Shown: positions 6,626-14,795 of the stretch, in pieces
Layout of the letters: each line of letters begins with the position of its first letter
Position numbering within the stretch: position 1 is the first letter of the stretch
Assembly: GCA_945827465.1 (NCBI GenBank)
Contig: CALZOH010000039.1
Span: 1 to 16,886 of the forward strand
DNA: 16,886 nucleotides
Source: an uncultured Prevotellaceae bacterium
GTDB taxonomy: Bacteria; Bacteroidota; Bacteroidia; Bacteroidales; Bacteroidaceae
Direction: 5' to 3'
The notes under the pieces: model-generated
Databases searched by the model: none
What the model was told of the DNA's origin: nothing
What the model saw: the letters and a program-made list of their open reading frames with translations, nothing else
Made by a program: the position numbers and the translations under genes

Positions 6626-7651
6626 ATGAATCAATTGACGACTCGGCGTATATGGCAAATGGCGCTCTTCGTGCTTCTTTTGGTAGGTACGATATGGGTG
6701 ATTCGCGACTCGCGAAAGCCTGTTCCTTATCAAAAATGCGAAGGAAACATCTTTGGAACAACTTACCATATCATCTATCAAAGTCGTCAGTCGCTCTATC
6801 GTGATATTCGGGAGCAATTGGAAGGGGTTGACCGCTCGCTGTCAACTTTCAATAAAAAGAGTACCATTAGTCTGATCAATAGCAACAAGAGTTTTGCTAC
6901 TGATACTTTGTTCCGTCAAGTGTTTCGTAAGGCAGTCGAAGTGTCAAAAGCCACCGATGGAGCCTTTGATATAACAGTTGCACCATTGGTGAATGCCTGG
7001 GGATTTGGATTTAAGAACAGTGACAACATAAGGCGAGAGCAAATTGACAGTTTGTTGCAATATGTAGGTTACGATAAAGTACACCTACAAGGTCAGCAAC
7101 TCGTGAAACAGAATCCTTCTGTGATGCTTGATTGCAGTGCCATTGCAAAAGGATTTGGGTGCGATTGTGTGGCAGCTCTGTTGCAGAAGAAAGGCATAGA
7201 AAATTATCTGATTGAGATCGGAGGGGAAATCTGTGCCAAGGGGGTGAACGAACAACAAAAGAATTGGACTATCGGTATCACTAAGCCGCAGGATGACAAC
7301 ACGAATGCGCAGCAGCCTCTACAAAATATATTACAACTCACCGATGTGGCTTTAGCAACCAGTGGCAACTATCGCAATTATTATTTCAAGGATGGAAAGA
7401 AATATGCTCATACCATAGATCCTAAGACAGGCTATCCGGTTCAACATTCCATCCTTTCGGCCACTGTGATAGCGCCAACGTGTACAGAGGCAGATGCGTT
7501 TGCTACTGCTTTTATGGTGATGGGACTTGACAAAGCCCAAGAAGTATTGCAGAATAATGACCAATTGCAAGTCTACTTTGTGTATGCAGACTCAATCGGA
7601 AGTTTTCAGTCTTGGTGTTCGCCATCTCTAACATCCAAAATTTTAAAATAA
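6626..7651 (+). CDS. apbE: FAD:protein FMN transferase ApbE, membrane-anchored
   Basis: ApbE covalently attaches FMN from FAD to Thr or Ser residues of flavoproteins outside the cytoplasm, for example NqrB, NqrC and RnfG. This 341-residue protein has one N-terminal membrane segment (about 10-26) with no lipobox, so it is probably anchored facing the periplasm. Family motifs appear in order: GTTYHIIY (44-51), LSTFNKKSTISLIN (72-85), TDGAFDITVAPLVNAWGFGF (110-129), LDCSAIAKGFG (168-178), IEIGGEICAKG (196-206), ATSGNYRNYY (244-253), HTIDPKTGYPVQHSILSATV (262-281) and TEADAFATA (287-295, Mg-binding region). All key blocks are intact. It lies 11 nt after the DUF6048-like gene and shares one base with the next start (TAATG at 7649-7653). 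Its flavoprotein target is not in the window. Confidence 0.95.
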   Translation: MNQLTTRRIWQMALFVLLLVGTIWVIRDSRKPVPYQKCEGNIFGTTYHIIYQSRQSLYRDIREQLEGVDRSLSTFNKKSTISLINSNKSFATDTLFRQVFRKAVEVSKATDGAFDITVAPLVNAWGFGFKNSDNIRREQIDSLLQYVGYDKVHLQGQQLVKQNPSVMLDCSAIAKGFGCDCVAALLQKKGIENYLIEIGGEICAKGVNEQQKNWTIGITKPQDDNTNAQQPLQNILQLTDVALATSGNYRNYYFKDGKKYAHTIDPKTGYPVQHSILSATVIAPTCTEADAFATAFMVMGLDKAQEVLQNNDQLQVYFVYADSIGSFQSWCSPSLTSKILK

Positions 7652-8352
7652 TGGAGTCACAAGATTCTTTTTCTGAAATCCTATTGAGTTTACCCCTTTT
7701 TCAAGGGCTGGGACGCCGTGATATGGATGAATTGCTTTCAAAAACCAAGTTTCACTTCCAAAAATTTGTGGTCGGTAATGTCATTTGCAAAGAAACAGCT
7801 CCCTGCAAAGACCTCTTGTTTGTAACAAAAGGTGAGTTGAAGGTCTCACATGGCTCTGAGAACAATAAGGTTATTTTTCACGAGATACTGAAAGCTCCTG
7901 TTGACTTGGGAATAGAAAATTTGTTTGGTATCTCGCAGTATCATACTCGTACCATTACGGCTCAAACCGATGTCCAAATGTTTACCATCGCTAAAGAATT
8001 TGTGACCGGAATCTTGCTGACTTACGAAGTGTTCCGATTCAATGTGTTGGGCATATTGTGCAGTCGCCTGCAACGGGCCGATCGCATTTTGTGGACTTCT
8101 CCATCAGACCTTTTGATGCGCAAACTAATTCAGGTGTGTATGCGCAATTTTCAAAGACCTTATGGATCGAAGATAATACAGGGGAAAATGGCTGATTTGG
8201 CCATTTATGTGGGGGCTACGCGTCTCAAACTATCGCGTTTGCTCAATCATTTGGAAGAAAACCAATTGGTGATACTCGAACGAAAGCGCATTTACATCCC
8301 ACGTTTTGAAGAACTCGTTCGGTATTCGCAAGATCATTCTGATTGGGAATGA
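7651..8352 (+). CDS. Crp/Fnr-family transcriptional regulator
   Basis: This 233-residue protein has an N-terminal cyclic-nucleotide-binding-like beta-roll (about 15-125) with LLFVTKGELKV and IENLFGISQYHTRTITAQTDV. A dimerisation helix and a C-terminal winged helix-turn-helix follow: KMADLAIYVGATRLKLSRLLNHLEENQLV (about 179-207). No cysteine arrangement suggestive of an Fnr-type Fe-S cluster is evident, and the phosphate-binding cassette is not a close match to E. coli CRP, so the ligand is unknown. I chose the ATG at 7651 because it gives a TAATG overlap with apbE and a normal family N-terminus; the same frame is open upstream to an ATG at 7612. The one-base overlap predicts coupled translation with apbE. 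A small palindrome, AATGATAATCATT (8348-8360), lies over its stop codon. Confidence 0.85.
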   Translation: MESQDSFSEILLSLPLFQGLGRRDMDELLSKTKFHFQKFVVGNVICKETAPCKDLLFVTKGELKVSHGSENNKVIFHEILKAPVDLGIENLFGISQYHTRTITAQTDVQMFTIAKEFVTGILLTYEVFRFNVLGILCSRLQRADRILWTSPSDLLMRKLIQVCMRNFQRPYGSKIIQGKMADLAIYVGATRLKLSRLLNHLEENQLVILERKRIYIPRFEELVRYSQDHSDWE

Positions 8353-8394
8353 TAATCATTTGTGGAATAACTTTCATAAAGTAAAAGAAAGCAG

Positions 8395-8402
8395 TAACTT
8401 TG
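8395..8402 (+). promoter_or_regulatory. -7 box upstream of the M3 peptidase operon
   Basis: TAACTTTG fits TAnnTTTG, with the likely start codon 51 nt downstream. No good TTTG stands 19-21 nt upstream. It would initiate the run from the M3 peptidase through the folate gene. Confidence 0.6.
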
Positions 8403-8453
8403 CACCGTCAAAATAAAATCAACGTAGAATAGGCGAATTTGAGCTATCATTTT

Positions 8454-10499
8454 ATGATGAATCTATTTTTATCTCCTTTTAATACTCCGCATGGCACTGT
8501 GCCATTTCATAAAATCAATCTTGCAGTTCTTCGCGAAGCCATTATACTTGGTATAGAGGAAGAAGAAAAAGAGATTGATGCCATTATCCATCAGTCTGAA
8601 ACTCCTAACTTCAAGAATACGATTCTTGCCTTGGAACAATCGGGCAAGACACTTGACCGGGCTTGGACCGTTTTGAGTAATTTACTGGGATGTCACACGT
8701 CTGATGAGTTGGAAGCTTTGGCGCAGACACTGATGCCTAAAGTTTCAAAACTTTCTAACGATGTGCAGTTTAATGCTCAACTATTTCAGCGCATCAAGCA
8801 AGTTTACGAATCGAAGCCTCAGTTAGATGCAGAAGAAAGCAAACTGCTCAAGGATGTTTATGACGGCTTTTTACGCAGAGGGGTAGGGTTGCCTGATGAC
8901 AAGAAAGAACAACTGCGAAAGATTTCTCTGGAACTTTCAAAACTGACTCTGCAGTTCTCACAGAATGTATTGAAGGATCAGAATCGTTTTTCTTATTTGG
9001 TAACGTGTGAAGAGGAGTTAGAGGGTATGCCTGAGCTACAAAAAGAAGAAGCAGCTCGTTTGGCAGCCGATAAAGGGAAGAAGGGATGGATGTTAACTTT
9101 GCAGGCTCCGTGTTACAATGCCGTGATAACCTTTGTAAAAAACCGTTCGCTTCGTAAAAAGTTGTTCATGGCTCAAAATACCTTGTGTACGCACAATAAT
9201 GAGTACAACAATGTGGAGTTGGTCCGTAAGATTGTTAATTATCGTTTGGAATATGCGCGTATTTTGGGCTATGATTGTTTTGCCGACTACGTGTTGCAGT
9301 TGCGTATGGTTGAAAATACATCTACTGTCATCCGTTTTTTCAATCGTTTGATACGTTCTTACAAAGCCCAAGGTCGTCGTGACTTTGAAGACATACGTGA
9401 ATATGCTCGTCAGAAAGAGGGCGAGACCTTCTGTCTGAAGCCTTGGGACTTTAGTTACTATTCCCATTTGTTGCAATTGGAGAAATATCAGATAGATTCG
9501 GAAATTTTGCGTCCCTATTTTGAATTGTCGCGTGTCAAAACCGGAATTTTTTCATTGGCTAAGCGCTTGTATGGAATCACCTTCAAGCGTAAGCGCAATA
9601 TTTCAGTCTATCAGAAAGATGTTGAAGCCTATGAAGTTCTCGACAAAGAAGGGAGTTACCTTGCAGTACTCTATTTAGACTTCTTCCCACGCGAAGATAA
9701 GAAGAGCGGAGCTTGGACCACCTTCTTTCAAGGACAGTCTGTCTCTGAAAATGGTGAAGACATTCGCCCCCATGTATCATTAGTGATGAACTTCACCAAA
9801 CCAACTCCCAGTAAGCCCTCTTTATTGTCGTTAGGTGAAGTGAGTACGTTCTTGCATGAGTTTGGTCATGCCTTACACGAAATTTTTAGCAAGTGCCGTT
9901 TTGAGTCCATGTCTGGCACAAACGTGTATTGGGATTTTGTAGAGTTGCCATCACAGATAATGGAAAACTTTGCTTTGGAAAAAGATTTTCTAAAGACCTT
10001 CGCACGCCATTATCAAACGGGCGAACCTTTGCCGGATGAGTTGATTCAGCGCATCAAAGACAGTTCTACGTATAATGCAGCCTATTCGTGCCTGCAGCAA
10101 GTAGGATTAGGAATGTTGGATATGGCTTATTATACCTTGAAAGAGCCTCTCACCGACGATGTGATACATTTCGAGAAGAAGGCATGGAAGCGTGTCAAGT
10201 TTTTCCCTCAAAATTTGAAAACGTGTATGAGTGTACGTTTTAATCATATCATGACGGGAGGTTATGCAGCTGGATATTATAGCTATAAATGGGCTGAAGT
10301 GCTCGATGCAGATGCTTTTGCTTTGTTTAAGGAGAAGGGCATTTTCAATCGAGAGGTTGCTGAGAGTTTCCGACGTGAGATTTTACAGCGAGGAGGTACA
10401 TTACATCCCCATCAATTATATTTAAACTTCCGCAAGAAGGAGCCCAGTGTCCATGCACTGCTTGTTCGCGATGGAATCAAGAAAGAAACCAGAGAGTAA
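8454..10499 (+). CDS. M3 family zinc oligopeptidase (Dcp/OpdA type)
   Basis: This 681-residue protein is a thimet-oligopeptidase-fold metallopeptidase. The zinc site is complete: HEFGH at residues 468-472 within FLHEFGHALHEIF, and the downstream glutamate Glu497 within DFVELPSQIMEN. The late segment FNHIMTGGYAAGYYSYKWAEVLDADAF is also characteristic and shapes the substrate cleft. The enzyme should degrade short peptides in the last steps of protein turnover. No signal peptide is evident, so it is probably cytoplasmic. The frame is open from a TTG at 8439, but the ATGs at 8454 or 8457 are more likely, since PFNTPHGTVPFHKI follows closely as in relatives. Its stop abuts the dCMP deaminase start directly (TAAATG). 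I cannot separate dipeptidyl carboxypeptidase from oligopeptidase A by eye. Confidence 0.93.
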   Translation: MMNLFLSPFNTPHGTVPFHKINLAVLREAIILGIEEEEKEIDAIIHQSETPNFKNTILALEQSGKTLDRAWTVLSNLLGCHTSDELEALAQTLMPKVSKLSNDVQFNAQLFQRIKQVYESKPQLDAEESKLLKDVYDGFLRRGVGLPDDKKEQLRKISLELSKLTLQFSQNVLKDQNRFSYLVTCEEELEGMPELQKEEAARLAADKGKKGWMLTLQAPCYNAVITFVKNRSLRKKLFMAQNTLCTHNNEYNNVELVRKIVNYRLEYARILGYDCFADYVLQLRMVENTSTVIRFFNRLIRSYKAQGRRDFEDIREYARQKEGETFCLKPWDFSYYSHLLQLEKYQIDSEILRPYFELSRVKTGIFSLAKRLYGITFKRKRNISVYQKDVEAYEVLDKEGSYLAVLYLDFFPREDKKSGAWTTFFQGQSVSENGEDIRPHVSLVMNFTKPTPSKPSLLSLGEVSTFLHEFGHALHEIFSKCRFESMSGTNVYWDFVELPSQIMENFALEKDFLKTFARHYQTGEPLPDELIQRIKDSSTYNAAYSCLQQVGLGMLDMAYYTLKEPLTDDVIHFEKKAWKRVKFFPQNLKTCMSVRFNHIMTGGYAAGYYSYKWAEVLDADAFALFKEKGIFNREVAESFRREILQRGGTLHPHQLYLNFRKKEPSVHALLVRDGIKKETRE

Positions 10500-10937
10500 A
10501 TGTCATACGAAGAGAAAAAACAACAAAAGTTGGACGAGCGCTATTTGAGAATGGCGCGAATATGGTCTGAAAATTCTCATTGCAAACGTTTGCAAGTAGG
10601 AGCCTTAATCGTCAAGAATAATATGATAATCAGTGACGGTTATAATGGAACCCCTTCAGGGTTTGAAAATACCTGTGAAGACGAAAACAATGTTACCGTA
10701 CCTTATGTACTTCATGCTGAAGCCAACGCTATTACCAAAATAGCCCGTTCACACAATAGCAGCGACGGTGCCACTCTTTATGTGACGGCATCTCCATGTC
10801 TCGAATGTGCCAAGCTGATCATTCAAGCCGGTATTAAGAGAGTGGTATTTGAAGAAAAGTATCGCCTTGACGATGGACTGAAGCTTTTGAGCAAAGCCAA
10901 TATAGAACTTATCCATTTACATCAAGACGAAAAGTAA
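10500..10937 (+). CDS. dCMP deaminase family protein
   Basis: This 145-residue protein has the zinc-dependent cytidine/deoxycytidylate deaminase fold. Zinc ligands and catalytic Glu are seen in LHAEANAI (His72, Glu74) and TASPCLECAKLI (Cys100, Cys103). SDGYNGTPSGFENTCED (45-61) is typical of the dCMP deaminase/ComEB branch, which converts dCMP to dUMP and feeds dTMP synthesis. It should be a soluble cytoplasmic enzyme. The start codon follows the M3 peptidase stop with no gap, so translation is probably coupled. The S41 peptidase gene begins 31 nt downstream. Substrate choice between dCMP and another cytosine compound is inferred from similarity. Confidence 0.93.
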   Translation: MSYEEKKQQKLDERYLRMARIWSENSHCKRLQVGALIVKNNMIISDGYNGTPSGFENTCEDENNVTVPYVLHAEANAITKIARSHNSSDGATLYVTASPCLECAKLIIQAGIKRVVFEEKYRLDDGLKLLSKANIELIHLHQDEK

Positions 10938-10968
10938 TTAATCAATAGTGACGAACTGAAAAAATAAA

Positions 10969-12621
10969 ATGAATAAAAACAACTCTTACCGATACATACC
11001 TTTGATTATTGCTGTCTGTGTGATTGTTGGTATTCTCATCGGCAGTTTTTATGCCAACCATTTTACCGGCAATCGGCTGAACATCATCAACACGTCAAGC
11101 AATAAACTTAATGACTTGCTTCACATTATTGACGACCAATATGTTGATAAGGTGGATTTGCCCGATTTGGTGGAACAGGCCATGCCCAAGATTCTTTCAG
11201 AGCTTGATCCGCACTCAACTTATACTTCAGCTAAGGATGTAGAGAATGAAATGCAGAATTTGAAAGGTAGTTTTTCGGGTATCGGCATTATCTTTACGAT
11301 ATTTAGGGATACAGCCCGTGTGATCCGTGTTGTTGAAGGGGGACCTTCTGAGGAAGTGGGACTGCAAGCGGGCGATCGCATCGTGGAAGTGGATGATACA
11401 ACGTTTGTGGGTGATATTCTGACCGATGAATACGCCAAAAGTCATCTGAAAGGACCGAAAGATTCCAAAGTGAAATTAACTATTTTGCGTCGAGGTGTCA
11501 ACAAACCGCTGAATTATACCATTACGCGTGGCGATATACCGGTTAAGAGCGTTGATACAGCCTATATGTTTGACGAATCAACCGGATATATCCGCATCAA
11601 TACGTTTAGCGATACCACTTATCCCGAACTGCTCGTTGCATTGGCTAAACTTCATTATGCCGGATTTAAGAATCTGATTATAGATTTGCGTGGAAATCGT
11701 GGCGGATATATGGCACCGGCTGTCAGAATGGCTAATGAGTTCTTGCCAAAGAATAGATTGATTGTATATACACAAGGACGCAAGTCTCCCCGTTCTGAAT
11801 ATACGAGCGATGGACGTGGCTCCTATCAGGCCATTCCTTTAATTGTGTTGGTTGACGAGGTTTCGGCTTCTTCAAGCGAGATTTTCACGGCAGCAATACA
11901 AGACAACGACCGTGGAACCATTATTGGGCGCCGCACTTTTGGTAAAGGCTTGGTGCAAGAGCCTATTCAGTTCCAAGATGGCAGTATGCTCCGCCTGACA
12001 ATTGCCCGTTATTATAGTCCATCGGGTCGCTGCCTGCAAAAACCCTATGAAAACGGCAATGATGTCAATTATCAAATGGATTTACTCAAACGTGCTGAGA
12101 GTGGAGAGTATTATTCGGAAGATAGTATTCATCAAAAGGGAGAAAAGTTTACTACCCGCATCGGTCGAACGGTTTATGGTGGCGGAGGTGTAACTCCGGA
12201 TTTCTTTATACCTGCTGATACGATGGGTACAACCTCTTATTTCCAAGACGCATTATATAAAGGACACGTTGCTCAGTATGCTTTTATGTATGTGGACGAA
12301 CATCGTGAAAAGTTAAAGACCTTTGATGGTTGGGAAGAGTGTGTGAAATTCTTGGAAAAGCAGAATCTCCCTGAAAAGTTTGCTGCCTATGCGGCAAAGA
12401 ATGGACTGAAACGTCGTAATATTATGCTGAATAAGTCTTACGATTTATTCAATAGCTTCTTGATAGCGTTTATTCTGGATGATTTCTACGGTGAAGAACA
12501 AAAGATCATGTACTCCAACCTGACTGATCCTTGTTTGCTCAAAGCCAAACAGGTGTTTGACGAAGGGATGGCCTTTCCGCAGAAAGTCGTTGTGCCCGAT
12601 TCAGTCAACGTAGAGAAGTAG
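10969..12621 (+). CDS. S41 family C-terminal processing peptidase (CtpA/Prc-like)
   Basis: This 550-residue serine peptidase has an N-terminal membrane anchor (about 8-30), a helical segment containing LDDQYVDKV-like residues, and a PDZ domain (about 94-180; GIGIIFTIF, VEGGPSEEVGLQAGDRIVEV). The S41 core follows. The Ser-Lys dyad is visible as SASSSEIF with Ser301 and FGKGLVQ with Lys326; the 25-residue spacing equals that of E. coli Prc. The segment LDPHSTYTS (about 81-89) is also typical. A long C-terminal extension (about 400-550) follows the core and is common in Bacteroidota members. It should face the periplasm and trim or degrade proteins from their C-termini. It is third in a compact run, 31 nt after the dCMP deaminase and 8 nt before the folate gene. 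Its substrate is not evident. Confidence 0.93.
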   Translation: MNKNNSYRYIPLIIAVCVIVGILIGSFYANHFTGNRLNIINTSSNKLNDLLHIIDDQYVDKVDLPDLVEQAMPKILSELDPHSTYTSAKDVENEMQNLKGSFSGIGIIFTIFRDTARVIRVVEGGPSEEVGLQAGDRIVEVDDTTFVGDILTDEYAKSHLKGPKDSKVKLTILRRGVNKPLNYTITRGDIPVKSVDTAYMFDESTGYIRINTFSDTTYPELLVALAKLHYAGFKNLIIDLRGNRGGYMAPAVRMANEFLPKNRLIVYTQGRKSPRSEYTSDGRGSYQAIPLIVLVDEVSASSSEIFTAAIQDNDRGTIIGRRTFGKGLVQEPIQFQDGSMLRLTIARYYSPSGRCLQKPYENGNDVNYQMDLLKRAESGEYYSEDSIHQKGEKFTTRIGRTVYGGGGVTPDFFIPADTMGTTSYFQDALYKGHVAQYAFMYVDEHREKLKTFDGWEECVKFLEKQNLPEKFAAYAAKNGLKRRNIMLNKSYDLFNSFLIAFILDDFYGEEQKIMYSNLTDPCLLKAKQVFDEGMAFPQKVVVPDSVNVEK

Positions 12622-12629
12622 TACACCTG

Positions 12630-13178
12630 ATGAATGCTTCCAATACTTCCAAACACGAGCTGCGTCGCGAAGTCGCAGCTCGTATTTGGACCTATCAGCC
12701 GACTGAACTGTTGCAGTTATCTGCTCAAATTTTTGAAAAGATTGAACGCGACCCACATTTCATTCAAGCCCAAGTCGTGTTGCTCTATTATTCTCTGCCC
12801 AATGAGGTCAATACCCATTCGTTTATTCGTCAGTGGTATCAACGGAAGACCATTCTTTTGCCTAAAGTAGTGGGTGAACAGCTTTCTTTACATCCTTACA
12901 CCGGACCGGGAAGTACTCAGAAAGGTGCGTATGGGATTGATGAGCCTGTTACGCCGCCTGTCGAGCATCCAAAGATAGATTTGGCGCTTGTTCCGGGTGT
13001 GGCATTCGACTCGTTCGGTCATCGGTTGGGTAGGGGAAAGGGTTATTACGACCGTTTATTTGCCCAACTGGATGACAATATCTATAAAATAGGATTGGCG
13101 TTTCCTTTACAGATGGTTGAACTGGTTCCCACCGATGAGTATGATGTAAAGATGGACGCAGTGTGTACTTCTGATTGA
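12630..13178 (+). CDS. 5-formyltetrahydrofolate cyclo-ligase
   Basis: This 182-residue enzyme converts 5-formyltetrahydrofolate to 5,10-methenyltetrahydrofolate using ATP, rescuing a dead-end folate. Motifs seen are an N-terminal KHELRREV (Lys and Arg for nucleotide binding), YYSLPNEVNTHSFI (53-66), ALVPGVAFDSFGHRLGRGKG (119-138) and the GRGKGYYDR nucleotide-binding loop (134-142). Length is normal for the family. It is cytoplasmic and the last gene of the M3-deaminase-S41 run, facing the convergent DUF721 gene 58 nt away. An unusually strong hairpin-forming repeat (12655-12683) lies just inside the coding sequence. Confidence 0.93.
   Translation: MNASNTSKHELRREVAARIWTYQPTELLQLSAQIFEKIERDPHFIQAQVVLLYYSLPNEVNTHSFIRQWYQRKTILLPKVVGEQLSLHPYTGPGSTQKGAYGIDEPVTPPVEHPKIDLALVPGVAFDSFGHRLGRGKGYYDRLFAQLDDNIYKIGLAFPLQMVELVPTDEYDVKMDAVCTSD
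12655..12683. repeat. Perfect 10-bp inverted repeat inside the cyclo-ligase gene
   Basis: ACGAGCTGCG (12655-12664) and CGCAGCTCGT (12674-12683) are exact complements around a 9-nt loop, beginning 25 nt after the start codon. The stem is G+C-rich in an otherwise A+T-leaning gene. It encodes part of HELRREVAAR. In mRNA it could hinder early elongation, or it may be fortuitous. Confidence 0.75.
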
Positions 13179-13236
13179 TGGACAAAGGACAGCTATCGCG
13201 GCAGTCCATGTAAAAGTTCGGCAGAAGCGGGTGCTC

Positions 13237-13527
13237 CTAAAATAAGACAATATCACGAATGACGTGAAAGCCGACTTCCGCATTGAGGCGATTCATCAAG
13301 TCTGTACGGGTCAGCATCAAATCCATGCGTAACGAAGGTGATTTGATCTCGGCATAAAGTACTTCATTCTTGATAAACAACTTCCCCGTGTTTCGTTCAA
13401 CAATTTTTCCCGCTATTTTTCCCCACGACGAGAGCAACCGGTATTCGTTGAGAGGAGTTTCAAGCCCCTCACTCCTTAAATATTCCCTAATCAGGGTTCC
13501 AATGGCATGTTCCCGCTGTCTTTTCAT
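13237..13527 (-). CDS. DUF721 / DciA-like protein
   Basis: This 96-residue protein has the DUF721 pattern: an N-terminal helix (IGTLIREYLRSEGLETPLNEY), a SWGKIAGKIVERNT motif, then VLYAEIKSPSLRMDLMLTRTDLMNRLNAEVG. The DciA branch of DUF721 acts in loading or activating the replicative helicase DnaB in bacteria lacking DnaC/DnaI loaders. Short Bacteroidota members have not all been tested, so the role is inferred from family and from the neighbouring recF. Its start overlaps the recF stop by 4 nt (ATGA on the - strand), implying coupled translation. It should be cytoplasmic. Confidence 0.82.
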   Translation of the reverse strand: MKRQREHAIGTLIREYLRSEGLETPLNEYRLLSSWGKIAGKIVERNTGKLFIKNEVLYAEIKSPSLRMDLMLTRTDLMNRLNAEVGFHVIRDIVLF

Positions 13528-14624
13528 ATACTTCTTGTGATAACTCCGTTGTTAACGTGAAAGATATAATCCGTATTTTCCTTGAGCACTCCTTTTAAGA
13601 AGTCCTTATTGGTATGAGTGATAAATATTTGGCCGAAATCGTCCTCTCCAACCATTTTTACAATCTGTTCTACGCGTTGCGTGTCGAGTTTATCGAATAT
13701 ATCGTCAAACAAGAGAATGGGAAGATGGCTTTTTCCTTTATTTTTGAGGAAAACAAACTGTGCCAGCTTCAAGGCAATTACAAATGTCTTGTTTTGACCT
13801 TGTGAGCCTTCGCGTTTAATGGGAAAATCGTGTAGCAGCATGTTTAAATCATCACGATGAGTGCCACACAGCGAAAAACCCATGATTCGATCTTTCGGCC
13901 GACTCTCCTGAATTTGCGTTAAAAGGCTTCCTCGGTCGGTTTGTGATACATATTTCAAGTCGGCTCCTTCGTCTTTACCAGCCAGTTGTTGATATATTTG
14001 GCTGAAAATGGGTAGAAACTCCTGCAAAAAAGTCCTGCGTTGGTTCGACACATACTCTCCTGCTTGAGCCATTTCCTCTTCATAGATCGAAATAAAGGCT
14101 TCATCCGGTTCTGTTAAAGCCCGCAACAGGGCGTTACGTTGTTGTAATGCTTTTCGGTAACGTATTTCTTGATGAAGATATTCCACTTGATATTGCGAGA
14201 TGACCATGTCCATGAACTTTCTGCGTACCTCGCTTCCGCCCAAGATTAAATCCGTGTCTTGGGGAGATACCATCACGAGACGAATATGTCCGATATGTTC
14301 TGAAAGTCTTTGATATTCCTTTCCATTTCGCTTAAATACCTTCTTTTGTTGCTTCTTCAGTCCGCAATAAATGGTTTCGCTGTCGCCATGACCAAAGGGT
14401 AGATATTTTCCTTGTAGCATCATGAAGTCACAATCGTGTCTGATCACCTGTGAATCGTTCGGATTAATGGCACTACGACAAAATGACAGATAATAAATAG
14501 CATCTATCAAGTTGGTTTTTCCTTCACCATTGCTTCCGACAATACAATTTACCTTGGGTGAAAACTCCAACTGTGTCTCAGCAATATTCTTATAATTAAG
14601 TAGTGAAATTTCTTTTAAATACAT
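13524..14624 (-). CDS. recF: DNA replication and repair protein RecF
   Basis: This 366-residue SMC-like ATPase helps load RecA at single-strand gaps together with RecO and RecR. Visible motifs are MYLKEISLLNYKN at the start, Walker A GSNGEGKTN (30-38), VSPQDTDLILGGSEVRRKFMD (119-139), GTHRDDL (254-260), the ABC signature-like EGSQGQNKTF (272-281) and Walker B LPILLFDDIFDKLD (301-314). Length and motif order are normal. It is the first gene of a two-gene unit with the DciA-like gene and is divergent from the TPR gene. A -7-like box lies close upstream, so the 5' leader is probably short. All the core catalytic motifs are intact. Confidence 0.96.
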   Translation of the reverse strand: MYLKEISLLNYKNIAETQLEFSPKVNCIVGSNGEGKTNLIDAIYYLSFCRSAINPNDSQVIRHDCDFMMLQGKYLPFGHGDSETIYCGLKKQQKKVFKRNGKEYQRLSEHIGHIRLVMVSPQDTDLILGGSEVRRKFMDMVISQYQVEYLHQEIRYRKALQQRNALLRALTEPDEAFISIYEEEMAQAGEYVSNQRRTFLQEFLPIFSQIYQQLAGKDEGADLKYVSQTDRGSLLTQIQESRPKDRIMGFSLCGTHRDDLNMLLHDFPIKREGSQGQNKTFVIALKLAQFVFLKNKGKSHLPILLFDDIFDKLDTQRVEQIVKMVGEDDFGQIFITHTNKDFLKGVLKENTDYIFHVNNGVITRSI

Positions 14625-14643
14625 AGGCTTGTACTGATGTCTG

Positions 14644-14651
14644 CAAAATTA
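14644..14651 (-). promoter_or_regulatory. -7 box upstream of recF
   Basis: On the - strand the sequence reads TAATTTTG, fitting TAnnTTTG, 19 nt before the recF ATG. No clear TTTG at the -33 position is seen. It shares the 171-nt divergent region with the TPR gene promoter. Confidence 0.6.
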
Positions 14652-14745
14652 CTCGGAATCTCTGAAAAGCCTTTTGAAAAAGCCGATAAAATTCTTCTTG
14701 GGTAAAAAATAGATTAAATAATTTCCTTAAACAAACGGAAATGAG

Positions 14746-14753
14746 TAAATTTG
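14746..14753 (+). promoter_or_regulatory. -7 box upstream of the TPR gene
   Basis: TAAATTTG fits TAnnTTTG, 42 nt before the ATG at 14796. The leader between is very A+T-rich (AATATTAAGAAATAAAATAAC), as often seen ahead of well-expressed Bacteroidota genes. The -33 region is poor. Confidence 0.65.
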
Positions 14754-14795
14754 CGCCTGCAAAATTGACAATATAATATTAAGAAATAAAATAAC

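Noticed and set aside
7612..7650. Longer N-terminus for the Crp/Fnr-family regulator
   Set aside because: It would lie inside the apbE coding sequence and add 13 residues with no family match; the TAATG start at 7651 is more natural.
8439..8453. TTG start for the M3 peptidase
   Set aside because: In-frame ATGs at 8454 and 8457 lie closer to the conserved N-terminal sequence, and nothing favours the TTG.
13179..13236. Terminator between the convergent cyclo-ligase and DUF721 genes
   Set aside because: ATGGAC/GTCCAT arms exist (13178-13183 and 13204-13209), but the loop is 20 nt and there is no T-run on either strand, so I could not support it.
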